Source of the DNA: RGIG3701 sp964438515
GTDB lineage: Bacteria; Planctomycetota; Planctomycetia; Pirellulales; Thermoguttaceae
DNA: 19,232 bases
NCBI GenBank assembly: GCA_964438515.1
Contig: CAYTLK010000071.1
Coordinates: 1 to 19,232, forward strand
Direction of reading: 5' to 3'
Positions 1 to 6,912 of this stretch are shown in pieces; positions within the stretch are counted from its first letter, which is position 1; every line of letters begins with the position of its first letter. The position numbers were made by a program, and so were the translations under genes. The notes below the pieces were generated by a model. That model was not told the origin of the DNA, searched no databases, and saw nothing but the letters and a program-made list of their open reading frames with translations.

Positions 1-65
1 CCATCTCACCATGATGATACCGTGGATTAAATGAATTTTGTTTACTTTATCGAAATGTTAAAAAC

Positions 66-350
66 ATGATAGAAAAATATTTCAAGATTTTGTTTTTTGG
101 AATTTATTATTTAGCCGTTCTTTATTCCATTCTTTTTCTGTGTTTTGGCATGGCGATTACGATGGACGAGACGCTGAGACCCGTGGGAACGTTGTTGTTT
201 TATTACTCCGAAGCGATTGCCAGCATCCTTTTCCCAATAGGCATTTTTTGCATAAAAGAGAAGTTTTCGTTTCGATTTTTTTCAATGACCATGTGGTGCA
301 ACTGTTTTTTAACGTTGTTTATTTTTGTTTTCAACCGAGTTCTGTTTTAA
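66..350 (+). CDS. Small hydrophobic protein, probably a membrane protein (hypothetical)
   Basis: This 94-residue ORF is not recognised as any family. The translation is strongly hydrophobic, with three likely membrane segments at about residues 6-28, 40-62 and 72-92. Charged residues cluster between the second and third segments (IKEKFSFRF). That pattern is more like a real small membrane protein than a random ORF. Against it, there is no Shine-Dalgarno sequence before the ATG, the DNA is AT-rich, and a 76-codon ORF overlaps in another frame. It converges on the GTPase gene, and a 15-bp stem-loop lies between them. No function is proposed. Confidence 0.45.
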   Translation: MIEKYFKILFFGIYYLAVLYSILFLCFGMAITMDETLRPVGTLLFYYSEAIASILFPIGIFCIKEKFSFRFFSMTMWCNCFLTLFIFVFNRVLF

Positions 351-414
351 AGTTTACTCATCATACTTAAAATTCCTGGAATCGCGGCGGAGTTGGCGAC
401 ATCCGTTTCACTCA

Positions 415-458
415 CTGCATTACGGACTCATTTCATTTCTTACGAGTTCGTAATGCAG
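415..458. other. 15-bp stem-loop between convergent genes
   Basis: The arms at 415-429 and 444-458 are complementary over 15 positions with one G-T wobble, around a 14-nt loop. It lies in the 128-bp gap between the small membrane ORF and the end of the GTPase gene. No clear T-run follows it on either strand, so a classic intrinsic terminator is not shown. It could be a factor-dependent or bidirectional 3' end structure, or a dispersed palindromic repeat. Confidence 0.5.
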
Positions 459-478
459 GTCATTTTCAAACTGCTTTT

Positions 479-1477
479 TCAGGTGTGAAGCTCCACAATG
501 TCTTTGTCGTTCAGAATGTAATCGCCCTTCATCGGCGTGCCGTCGTGAACGGCGGAACCCCATATTCGTGCGAATTTCAACTTCTCGATGTAATCTTTAT
601 GAATTAATCCCGCAAGGTCCAGAAGCGTACTGCCGACCGGAAGCGTAAAAGGACGATCCATGTCGGCCGTTTTGGCTGTCGGAAGTTTCGTGTACACCCG
701 AATCACATTCATCGCACGGTATATCGCGTTTCGCAAGTCTTCGACGCCCGTCATCTCCGCGGCGCTGATGGGAAACTCCTCAAAATGAAAATCTGCCAGT
801 TCGTGAAAGATTTCCAGTCGGTCAGCAGCGTCTGGAAGGTCGATCTTGTTCGGAACCAGGAACGTTTTCGTGTAGGAAAGTCCAATGTCGTCCTCGTCGA
901 GACACGATTCTTTTCCGAGGCGCGTACGCGTCTGCTGAAGCCGATCCATCACCGCAATACAGTTTTCCACACCGTCATCGTCGCCTAAATCCAGCATCAA
1001 AAGGGCCAAATCGGCACTTCGAATGAAACCGTACGTGTTCGGCTCAAGATAGTCGGGCGTAATCGGCGGCGTGTCGATCATCTGGACAAAAACGTCCTCC
1101 CACGGCATCATGGCCGGCTGAGGAATCTGCGTTGTGAAGGGATGCGGCGCGATTTTCGGCGCGGCGCGCGTCATGCTGGCCATCAACTGACTCTTTCCAG
1201 CGTTGGTCCCGCCCAAAATCACAACGGTCCCGGCTCCCTGACGCGGAATACGGATGCTTTGACCGCTTGCCTTTTTCCCGCTGGAACGTTCTTGTTCAAT
1301 GTCTTTTTTGGTTTTGGCGATTTTCGCTTTCAAGGATGCTTGAAGATGGTCGGTCCCTTTATGTTTCGGGATTTCCTGAAGCATCACCTGCAGACAGCGC
1401 AGTTCCTCATCCAGCGATTGCGCCTGACGATACGCCTGCTCGGCTTTCAAATAAATCGGAGTTAAATTTGCGGGCAT
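479..1477 (-). CDS. DRG/Obg-like GTPase with C-terminal TGS domain
   Basis: A 332-residue TRAFAC-class GTPase, probably ribosome- or RNA-associated as DRG and Obg proteins are. The N-terminal helical region (about 20-65, with LKAKIAKTKK) resembles the DRG leader. The G domain shows G1 GGTNAGKS at 89-96, a switch I TT pair at 115-116, G4 NKID at 210-213 and G5 SAA at 238-240. A TGS domain fills about 275-332. The usual G3 motif DxxG reads DTPP at 135-138, so the glycine that contacts the gamma-phosphate is replaced by proline. The start is supported by GAGGTGA just upstream (plus-strand 1481-1487) and a good promoter farther out. It is transcribed divergently from the M16 gene. The family is clear; the exact cellular role is not. 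Confidence 0.88.
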   Translation of the reverse strand: MPANLTPIYLKAEQAYRQAQSLDEELRCLQVMLQEIPKHKGTDHLQASLKAKIAKTKKDIEQERSSGKKASGQSIRIPRQGAGTVVILGGTNAGKSQLMASMTRAAPKIAPHPFTTQIPQPAMMPWEDVFVQMIDTPPITPDYLEPNTYGFIRSADLALLMLDLGDDDGVENCIAVMDRLQQTRTRLGKESCLDEDDIGLSYTKTFLVPNKIDLPDAADRLEIFHELADFHFEEFPISAAEMTGVEDLRNAIYRAMNVIRVYTKLPTAKTADMDRPFTLPVGSTLLDLAGLIHKDYIEKLKFARIWGSAVHDGTPMKGDYILNDKDIVELHT

Positions 1478-1520
1478 TCTTCACCTCGTTTCAGAATTTG
1501 TCTCAAAGGAATACAAGCAT

Positions 1521-1549
1521 ATGATAGCATAAAATCTGGTTTTTTTCAA
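1521..1549 (-). promoter_or_regulatory. Sigma-70-type promoter for the TGS GTPase gene
   Basis: Read on the minus strand, TTGAAA (plus 1544-1549) and TATCAT (plus 1521-1526) are separated by exactly 17 bases. The start codon lies about 44 bases downstream of the -10 element. No experimental data support it; the element match and spacing are good. Confidence 0.6.
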
Positions 1550-1638
1550 GGGGAATCTCCCGTTTTTCTTCTACCCTGCTTTTCTTTTTTCAAAAACAGT
1601 GTAAAATAGAGACCATTAATATATAATGTCATTTTAAA

Positions 1639-2871
1639 ATGTTCCAATTCATGAACTACAAACTCGTTTTGCCGAATGGTTTCACGCTGCTGGGTGAGCC
1701 GCTCGAAAACTTTCACTCCGCAGCTTTTACACTTCGAACCGGCGCTGGAAGTGCGTGGGACCCCGTTGGAAAGTACGGAATGGCCGCTTTCGTCTGTGAA
1801 ATGATGCTGCGAGGCGCTGGGGAAAAAAACACGCGGCAGTTTCTCGAAGCAATCGACCGAATCGGAATTGACCGAACGGAATCCCTCACCCCCGCAAGGC
1901 TTTCGTTTCGAGCAGCAATGCTTGCGGAAAATCTGGAAGACGCGCTGGAACTCTACGCCGACATGATTTGCCGACCCATTTTGCCGGAAAAGGAACTGGA
2001 AGCGGGACGTCAGGTGCTGCTGCAGGAAGTTTCTTCCTTAGACGACGATCCGGAAAGCCGGTTGGGAAATCTGCTGGAGGAACAGTTTTACGGTCCCGCA
2101 TGGGGACACGATGTGGATGGGGTGCAGGAAGATATTGAGAAAATTACGTGGAACGACGTGCGCAGCCAGTACGAAAAACTCGTTATGCCGAACCAATGCG
2201 TTATGGCCGTTGCGGGAAATTTCGATTGGGAGAAAATTGCACAAAAAATAGAAAGTCTCTTTGGCGAGTGGAAACCCAAAGAAAAACCAGAAATTCCGCC
2301 TTTCGCAGCAGAAAAACGTCCCGTTCACATTCCGTTCGACTCTCCGCAGACTCAAATCGGCCTCGTTTGGGAAACGGTTCCGTACATGCATCCGGACCGT
2401 CTGCGCGCCTGGGCCGCCATCAGCGTTCTGAGCGGCGGCATGAATTCGCGTCTCTTCAATGAAGTGCGTGAAAAAAGAGGGCTGTGCTATTACATCGATG
2501 CAAACTGCGGCGCCTTCCGAACTCGAGCGGGCGTCTTTTGTACGGCGGGCTGCAAAACGGAAAACGCGCAGGAAACGCTGGACGTCATCCGCGGCGAGAT
2601 TAATCGGCTTGCGGACGGCGTTACGGAAGAGGAACTCTGCGCTTACAAAGCCCGATGTCGGACGGCTCTGGTGCTGAACCGCGAAACGTGTCCCGAAATC
2701 GCAGACGATATGATAAGCGATTTTGTGAATGTCGGAAGAATTCAAACCACAGAAGAAATTTTGGAAACCGTGGAGAAACTTTCCGTTTCAGAAATCAATG
2801 AATACGTCGCATCCCATCCCGTCCAAGAGGAACTTTTATGTTCGATTGGCCGCGAACCCTTACATTTGTAG
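1639..2871 (+). CDS. M16-family (insulinase-like) protein lacking the zinc motif
   Basis: A 410-residue protein with the two-domain M16B architecture. Family landmarks include LPNGFTL (11-17), RTGAGSAWDP (33-42), MPNQCVMAVAGN (183-194) and SRLFNEVREKRGLCYY (270-285). Active members carry HxxEH in the segment GLAHFLEHM. Here that segment reads GMAAFVCEM (47-55), so both histidines and the central glutamate are gone and zinc catalysis is unlikely. The Arg/Tyr pair of the C-terminal half (R280, Y284) is kept. In two-subunit M16B enzymes, one subunit carries the zinc and the other the R/Y pair, so this is probably the non-catalytic partner. No catalytic partner is in the window. It ends 19 bases before hydE and is probably co-transcribed with it. 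Neither the ATG at 1639 nor the alternative at 1651 has a clear ribosome site. Confidence 0.85.
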   Translation: MFQFMNYKLVLPNGFTLLGEPLENFHSAAFTLRTGAGSAWDPVGKYGMAAFVCEMMLRGAGEKNTRQFLEAIDRIGIDRTESLTPARLSFRAAMLAENLEDALELYADMICRPILPEKELEAGRQVLLQEVSSLDDDPESRLGNLLEEQFYGPAWGHDVDGVQEDIEKITWNDVRSQYEKLVMPNQCVMAVAGNFDWEKIAQKIESLFGEWKPKEKPEIPPFAAEKRPVHIPFDSPQTQIGLVWETVPYMHPDRLRAWAAISVLSGGMNSRLFNEVREKRGLCYYIDANCGAFRTRAGVFCTAGCKTENAQETLDVIRGEINRLADGVTEEELCAYKARCRTALVLNRETCPEIADDMISDFVNVGRIQTTEEILETVEKLSVSEINEYVASHPVQEELLCSIGREPLHL

Positions 2872-2890
2872 AAAATCAGGAACTTTTTGA

Positions 2891-3976
2891 ATGTTGAACG
2901 AAAACTTAACTCACGATGAAATCCTCCATTTCCTCCAAACCTCCGACTCTGCGGAATTGGAACAGCTTTGGAAAGCCGCAGACTCCGTCCGCCGAAAATA
3001 TGTGGGGGACGAGGTTCATCTTCGCGGACTCATCGAAGTTTCGAACATTTGTACCGCACAATGTACGTATTGCGGAATTCGTGTGAATAATGTACACGTG
3101 AATCGGTATCGTATGGAACTTGTGGAAATCCTCGACAGCGTGCGTCTTGCGGAACGTTTCGGTTACGGAACGGTCGTGCTTCAGTCGGGCGAGGCGCCTG
3201 CGGTGATGAGCGACGATTGGGTTACGAACGTCATTCGAGAAATTCGGAAAATTTCGACCCTTGCAATCACGTTAAGCCTCGGCGAACGTCCTGCAAACGA
3301 CTATCAGGCGTATCGCGACTGGGCGGAAGCGGGTGCGAATCGCTATTTAATCCGTTTCGAAACTTCCAACCCGGAACTTTTTCGCGTCCTTCATCCCGGT
3401 CATCCGGGCCTCGAAGTGCGTCTTCTGGCGCTCCAAAAACTCCGCGAAGCGGGTTTCGAAATCGGAAGCGGCGTCATGGTGGGAATCCCTGGCGAAACCT
3501 GGGACGATCTGACCAGCGACCTTGAACTCTTTCGGAAACTCAATCTCGATATGATCGGCATCGGTCCCTTTTTGCCGCACCCGGAGACCCCATTAGGGGC
3601 CAAATTCCTCCAGTCTCCCTCTCATGAACATCGAAATTCAACCGTGGTTCCCAACGATGAACTGACGACCCTGAAGGCTTTGGCGCTCACGCGTCTTCTG
3701 CGTCCGGGTTCCAACATTCCCTCGACGACGGCTCTTGCGTGCGTGGATCGTGCCGCCGGTCACGAATATGGTTTGACGCGCGGCGCAAATGTAATTATGC
3801 CCAATGTGACTCCGTCGAAGTATAGAAAATTGTACGAGATTTATCCCTCGAAAGCAACGACGGCCGAGGCGGCGGAGCTTTTTGACCAAAAACTGAAAGA
3901 ACGGATTGTCTCCATCGGACGCACCGTCGGAGCAGGCGCAGGTAATTCGTACAATTTTCGTAATCGAAACATTTAG
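2891..3976 (+). CDS. hydE: [FeFe]-hydrogenase H-cluster maturase HydE (radical SAM)
   Basis: A 361-residue radical SAM enzyme. HydE works with HydF and HydG to build the dithiomethylamine-bridged diiron subcluster of [FeFe] hydrogenase. The SAM-cluster motif CTAQCTYCG places cysteines at 54, 58 and 61. Further HydE-typical segments are LRGLIEVSN (44-52), VVLQSGEAP, LSLGERP, GIGPFLPHPETPL and ANVIMPNVTPSKYRKLY. These and the length separate it from biotin synthase and ThiH, though PylB-type relatives are near. The C-terminus has no extra cysteine triad, which is common because the second cluster is not conserved in all HydE. AGGA at 2878-2881 supports the start. It follows the M16 gene by 19 bases. 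No hydF, hydG or hydrogenase gene is in the window, so those must lie elsewhere if the pathway is complete. Confidence 0.88.
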   Translation: MLNENLTHDEILHFLQTSDSAELEQLWKAADSVRRKYVGDEVHLRGLIEVSNICTAQCTYCGIRVNNVHVNRYRMELVEILDSVRLAERFGYGTVVLQSGEAPAVMSDDWVTNVIREIRKISTLAITLSLGERPANDYQAYRDWAEAGANRYLIRFETSNPELFRVLHPGHPGLEVRLLALQKLREAGFEIGSGVMVGIPGETWDDLTSDLELFRKLNLDMIGIGPFLPHPETPLGAKFLQSPSHEHRNSTVVPNDELTTLKALALTRLLRPGSNIPSTTALACVDRAAGHEYGLTRGANVIMPNVTPSKYRKLYEIYPSKATTAEAAELFDQKLKERIVSIGRTVGAGAGNSYNFRNRNI

Positions 3977-3988
3977 GGAGGCTTGAAG

Positions 3989-4027
3989 ATGGAAAAACCA
4001 CTGAAAAAATCTCGAAAATCGAAGTAA
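3989..4027 (+). CDS. Possible 12-residue basic peptide (or gene remnant) after hydE
   Basis: The ORF reads MEKPLKKSRKSK and stops. What makes it notable is the near-perfect Shine-Dalgarno GGGAGG at 3976-3981, which overlaps the hydE stop and has a 7-base spacer. That site is stronger than those of most genes here. It could be a real short basic peptide, a leader, or the start of a gene lost by frameshift. The following 490 bases contain no continuing ORF of note. Confidence 0.3.
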   Translation: MEKPLKKSRKSK

Positions 4028-4521
4028 AAGTCTTTCGACTGGAGGAAAAACTGTAAATTTTGCTAAAAATAGTCAAATCGGAAAATTTGGACTATTTGAA
4101 ATGCTCCTCAAAAACCGATTAACCAAACAAATCCATCTGTTTCGATGGATTGTATAATGGAGATAGGGATGTCTTAGAACTCGATACCATTTGACTTACA
4201 CTCAATAATAAAACGAATTCCACGTCCAGCCCATTGAAAGGATTTTCACAGAAAAGTTGCATTAAATTGCGCAGACTGTGTAATCGGACCCTTATAAAAG
4301 GAAAAACCGAAAAATCTTAAAAAATTTGGGTAAAATAGTGGAATTTGGCAAATGGCGGTGTATAATAGTATTAGTAAAGCCAGCGTTTTTTGGTAAAAAA
4401 GTGAAGATTGCTTTGAGAAAATCAAGGGAATCGGAAAAAATGCCGAAAAAATGTAAGTGTATGGTCGATCCGAGCTTCCACGCAAGAACGGAGTCGAGTT
4501 AATGTCCATGGAGGATGCAAA
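4028..4521. other. Non-coding AT-rich interval upstream of the YTV gene
   Basis: No convincing gene was found here. The interval holds two hairpins: 4067-4078 with 4085-4097 (12 bp with one bulge), and 4130-4137 with 4144-4151 (8 bp, perfect, 6-nt loop). TATAAT hexamers occur at 4153-4158 and 4361-4366. Neither hairpin is followed by a T-run. The second half is probably the promoter and long 5' leader of the YTV repeat gene. Confidence 0.5.
4361..4366 (+). promoter_or_regulatory. Candidate -10 element for the YTV repeat protein
   Basis: A consensus TATAAT about 155 bases before the start codon. No good -35 hexamer stands at the right distance; the best is a weak TGGAAT at 4339-4344. If used, the transcript would have a leader of roughly 150 bases. 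Confidence 0.35.
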
Positions 4522-6657
4522 ATGAAAAAAATATTAGGATTATCGGTAACTGCGATACTCCTTCTTGCCATGCTGTGTGTTTCACCGGCAGAGGCACGCT
4601 ATTGCGGCGCGCTGCGCTGCTGCCCGTGCACGAAAGTGTGCCCGCAGTACGAATGCGTCAAGATGGAATGCCAGACGGTCATGAAGACCTGCAGGAAAGT
4701 CGTATGGGAACGCCAGGATTACACCTGCTACCGTAACGTTACCGAGCGTGTTTGTGTGCCGAAAACGGTCACTTGCACGAAAATGGTTCCCGAAACGTGC
4801 TATCGCGATGTGACGTACACCGTCCAGCGTCCGGTTTGGGAAAATTGCGTACGTACAGAAAATTACACGGTGACTCGTCCGGTATGGGAAACCTGTACGA
4901 AAAATGTTTCCTACACGGTGATGCGTCCCGTCTGGGAGTGCCGTCAGCGTCAGGTTCAGTACACGGTTCAGAAGCCGGTCTGGGAATGCCGTCAGCGGAC
5001 TTATACGGTTCAGCGTCCGGTTTGGGAATGCCGTCAGCGTCAGGTTCAGTACACGGTTCAGAAGCCGGTCTGGGAATGCCGTCAGCGTCAGGTTCCTTAC
5101 ACGGTCTGCGTTCCGACGTATGAAACCCGTCAGCGTCAGTACACGGTCTGCAAGCCGGTTTGGGAAATGCGTCAGCGTACTTATACGGTGAACGTTCCCT
5201 GCTGGGAAACGCGTCAGCGTACTTACACGGTCTGCAAGCCGGTTTGGGAATGCCGTCAGCGTCAGGTTTGCTACACGGTTCAGAAGCCGGTTTGGGAATG
5301 CCGCGAACGTCAGATTCAGTACACGGTCTGCCGACCTGTGTGCGAGCAGCGTCAGCGTCAGTACACCGTTTGCGTTCCGGTTACGGAATGCGTGACGAAA
5401 CAGTATCAGAAGACGGTTTGCCGCCGCGTGATGGAACAGCGGTGCCGCGAAGTGCAGTACAGCGTTTGCGTCCCGGTCTGCGAACAGCGTCAGCGCGAAA
5501 TCTGCTACACGAAGTGGGTTCGTTGTGAAGAACAGCGCACTCGCGTCTGCCGTCAGGTGACGTACAAACCCGTTACGGAATGCCGTACGGTAAAGACTTG
5601 CGGCGGTTACTGGACGACGAAATGCGTTCCGGACCCCTGCAATCCGTGCTGCATGCGCTCCGTGCGCGTTTGGTGCCCGCAGGTGTGTGAGAAACAGGTT
5701 CAATGCACGCGAATGGTTCCGTGCGTGACCGAACAGTGTGTTCCTTACACCGTCTGCAAAATGGTTCCTCAGACTTGCAAAAAGGTCTGCACGTACAACG
5801 TGACCCGCTGGGTTCGTGAGTGCCGCACCAAGACTGTTCCTTACACGGTCTGCAAGATGGTTCCGGAAACCGTTACCTGCACGTACACGTGCCCGGTGAC
5901 TCGGATGGTTCCTCAGACTCGCGTCTGCACGTACACCGTGACGAAGATGGTTCCTGAAACCCGCGTCCGCACCTGCCAGTACCGCGTCTGCAAGATGGTT
6001 CCTGAAGTTCGTACTTGCGTCCAGAACTACAAAGTCTGCAAGATGGTTCCTGAAACTCGCGTCTGCACCTATAAGGTCTGCAAGATGGTTCCGGAAACCC
6101 GTGTTTGCAACTACAAAGTCTGCAAGATGGTTCCTGAAACCCGCGTCTGCACCTATCAGGTCTGCAAGATGGTTCCGGAAACCCGCGTCCGCATCTGCGA
6201 ATACAAAGTTTGCAAGATGGTTCCTGAAGTTCGCACCTGCGTGCAGAACTACAAGGTTTGCAAGATGGTTCCTGAAACCCGCGTTTGCAACTACAAAGTT
6301 TGCAAAATGGTTCCGGAAGTCCGTACATGCGTGCAGAATTACCGCGTTTGCAAGATGGTTCCTGAAACCCGCTGCAAGCAGGTGTGCTACCGCACGTGCA
6401 AGATGGTGTGCGAGCCGCGTCAGCGTCAGATCTGCTACAAGGTCTGCAAAATGGTCTGTGAACAGCGCAGCTGCAAAGTTCCGTACACCGTTTGCAAACC
6501 GGTTCAGTACTGCCGCACAGTGAATGAAGTCCAGTGCGTAACCAAACAGGTTCCGTACACGGTTTCCCGCTGCGTTCCGCGCGTGACGTGCGTTCAGGTT
6601 CCGGTTCAGGTGATGGTCCCGGTTTGTCCTCCATGCCCTCCGGCGGCTCAGAACTGA
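4522..6657 (+). CDS. Secreted Cys/Tyr-rich YTV-repeat protein
   Basis: A 711-residue exported repeat protein of the planctomycete YTV type. A Sec signal peptide covers about 1-25, with cleavage after SPAEA. Nearly all the mature chain is a short repeat. In residues about 99-300 the unit reads like YTVQKPVWECRQRQ. In about 408-660 it changes to a CKMVPETRVC-like unit with YKV or YTV spacers. A bridge at 345-405 (CGGYWTTKCVPDPCNPCC) separates the two. The tail is rich in proline and cysteine (PVCPPCPPAA). Very many cysteines and regularly placed tyrosines and arginines suggest a fibrous, disulfide-linked envelope or extracellular polymer. Planctomycete YTV proteins have been linked to the cell wall, but the function is not proven. 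GGAGG at 4510-4514 supports the start. It appears monocistronic, with its own leader and terminator. Nothing enzymatic is visible. Confidence 0.85.
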   Translation: MKKILGLSVTAILLLAMLCVSPAEARYCGALRCCPCTKVCPQYECVKMECQTVMKTCRKVVWERQDYTCYRNVTERVCVPKTVTCTKMVPETCYRDVTYTVQRPVWENCVRTENYTVTRPVWETCTKNVSYTVMRPVWECRQRQVQYTVQKPVWECRQRTYTVQRPVWECRQRQVQYTVQKPVWECRQRQVPYTVCVPTYETRQRQYTVCKPVWEMRQRTYTVNVPCWETRQRTYTVCKPVWECRQRQVCYTVQKPVWECRERQIQYTVCRPVCEQRQRQYTVCVPVTECVTKQYQKTVCRRVMEQRCREVQYSVCVPVCEQRQREICYTKWVRCEEQRTRVCRQVTYKPVTECRTVKTCGGYWTTKCVPDPCNPCCMRSVRVWCPQVCEKQVQCTRMVPCVTEQCVPYTVCKMVPQTCKKVCTYNVTRWVRECRTKTVPYTVCKMVPETVTCTYTCPVTRMVPQTRVCTYTVTKMVPETRVRTCQYRVCKMVPEVRTCVQNYKVCKMVPETRVCTYKVCKMVPETRVCNYKVCKMVPETRVCTYQVCKMVPETRVRICEYKVCKMVPEVRTCVQNYKVCKMVPETRVCNYKVCKMVPEVRTCVQNYRVCKMVPETRCKQVCYRTCKMVCEPRQRQICYKVCKMVCEQRSCKVPYTVCKPVQYCRTVNEVQCVTKQVPYTVSRCVPRVTCVQVPVQVMVPVCPPCPPAAQN
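4816..5400 (+). repeat. In-gene tandem repeats, YTV/PVWE type
   Basis: These direct DNA repeats encode units such as YTVxKPVWExRQRQ, at about 42-60 bases per unit. Several adjacent copies are nearly identical at DNA level, for example the CAGAAGCCGGT and TGGGAATGCCGTCAGCG blocks near 4970-5090. That points to recent duplication or gene conversion within the gene. Such an array could also cause copy-number change and assembly collapse. Confidence 0.75.
5743..6465 (+). repeat. In-gene tandem repeats, CKMVPETR type
   Basis: The second repeat block of the YTV protein, with a unit of about 42-48 bases. The nearly constant core TGCAAGATGGTTCCTGAA encodes CKMVPE and recurs more than ten times, alternating with variable linkers (TYKV, NYKV, QNYKV, EYKV). 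The higher-order pattern also repeats: the VRTCVQNYKVCKMVPETRVC linker type appears three times. Confidence 0.75.
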
Positions 6658-6681
6658 ATCTGAATTTTGTTAAATTATTCT

Positions 6682-6724
6682 AAAAACAGAGCGCAAAGGA
6701 TTCTTCTTTGTGCTCTGTTTTTTT
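6682..6724 (+). terminator. Rho-independent terminator of the YTV gene
   Basis: The left arm at about 6682-6698 pairs with the right arm at 6706-6722 around a 7-nt loop. The core ACAGAGC-G-CAAAG pairs with CTTTG-T-GCTCTGT, with one G-T wobble. A run of eight T's ends the structure. It begins 25 bases after the stop codon. This is one of the clearest terminators in the window. Confidence 0.9.
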
Positions 6725-6775
6725 GTCTGTCCTGGAAGAATTTCTTAAAATAACGTTCTTTTTTGTTTTCAGGTC

Positions 6776-6804
6776 TGGACAAAATTTTTGAAATATGGTA
6801 GAAT
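6776..6804 (+). promoter_or_regulatory. Promoter for the rsmH operon
   Basis: TGGACA (6776-6781) and TAGAAT (6799-6804) are separated by 17 bases. They lie between the YTV terminator and rsmH, about 108 bases before the chosen ATG. Confidence 0.55.
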
Positions 6805-6912
6805 ATAAAATGTGTGATTCTGCTTGCAGAATTTTGCGCAGTACTTTAACCATACGTCCCATTTGCAGTTTATAGTTGTTTCACGTTGTTACGTTTACGA
6901 AAGAAGCCGGTC

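Noticed and set aside
4153..4158. TATAAT as a promoter for the YTV gene
   Set aside because: It has no -35 partner at a proper distance, it follows a hairpin, and it is over 350 bases from the gene. The hexamer at 4361 is closer, though also not proven.
4582..5703. A 373-codon ORF antisense to the YTV repeat gene, and other long ORFs in its shadow frames
   Set aside because: They arise from the strong periodic codon use of the repeats. The sense frame has a signal peptide, a ribosome site, the YTV family pattern and a terminator; the antisense ORF has none of these.
4816..6465. Regular DNA repeats that might be a CRISPR array
   Set aside because: The repeats are in one long coding frame, their spacing and length vary, and both repeat and linker encode a conserved protein pattern.
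6886..6912. TTG start for RsmH, nine residues farther upstream
   Set aside because: No ribosome site is seen, and the family begins close to the HIPVML motif, which fits the ATG at 6913.
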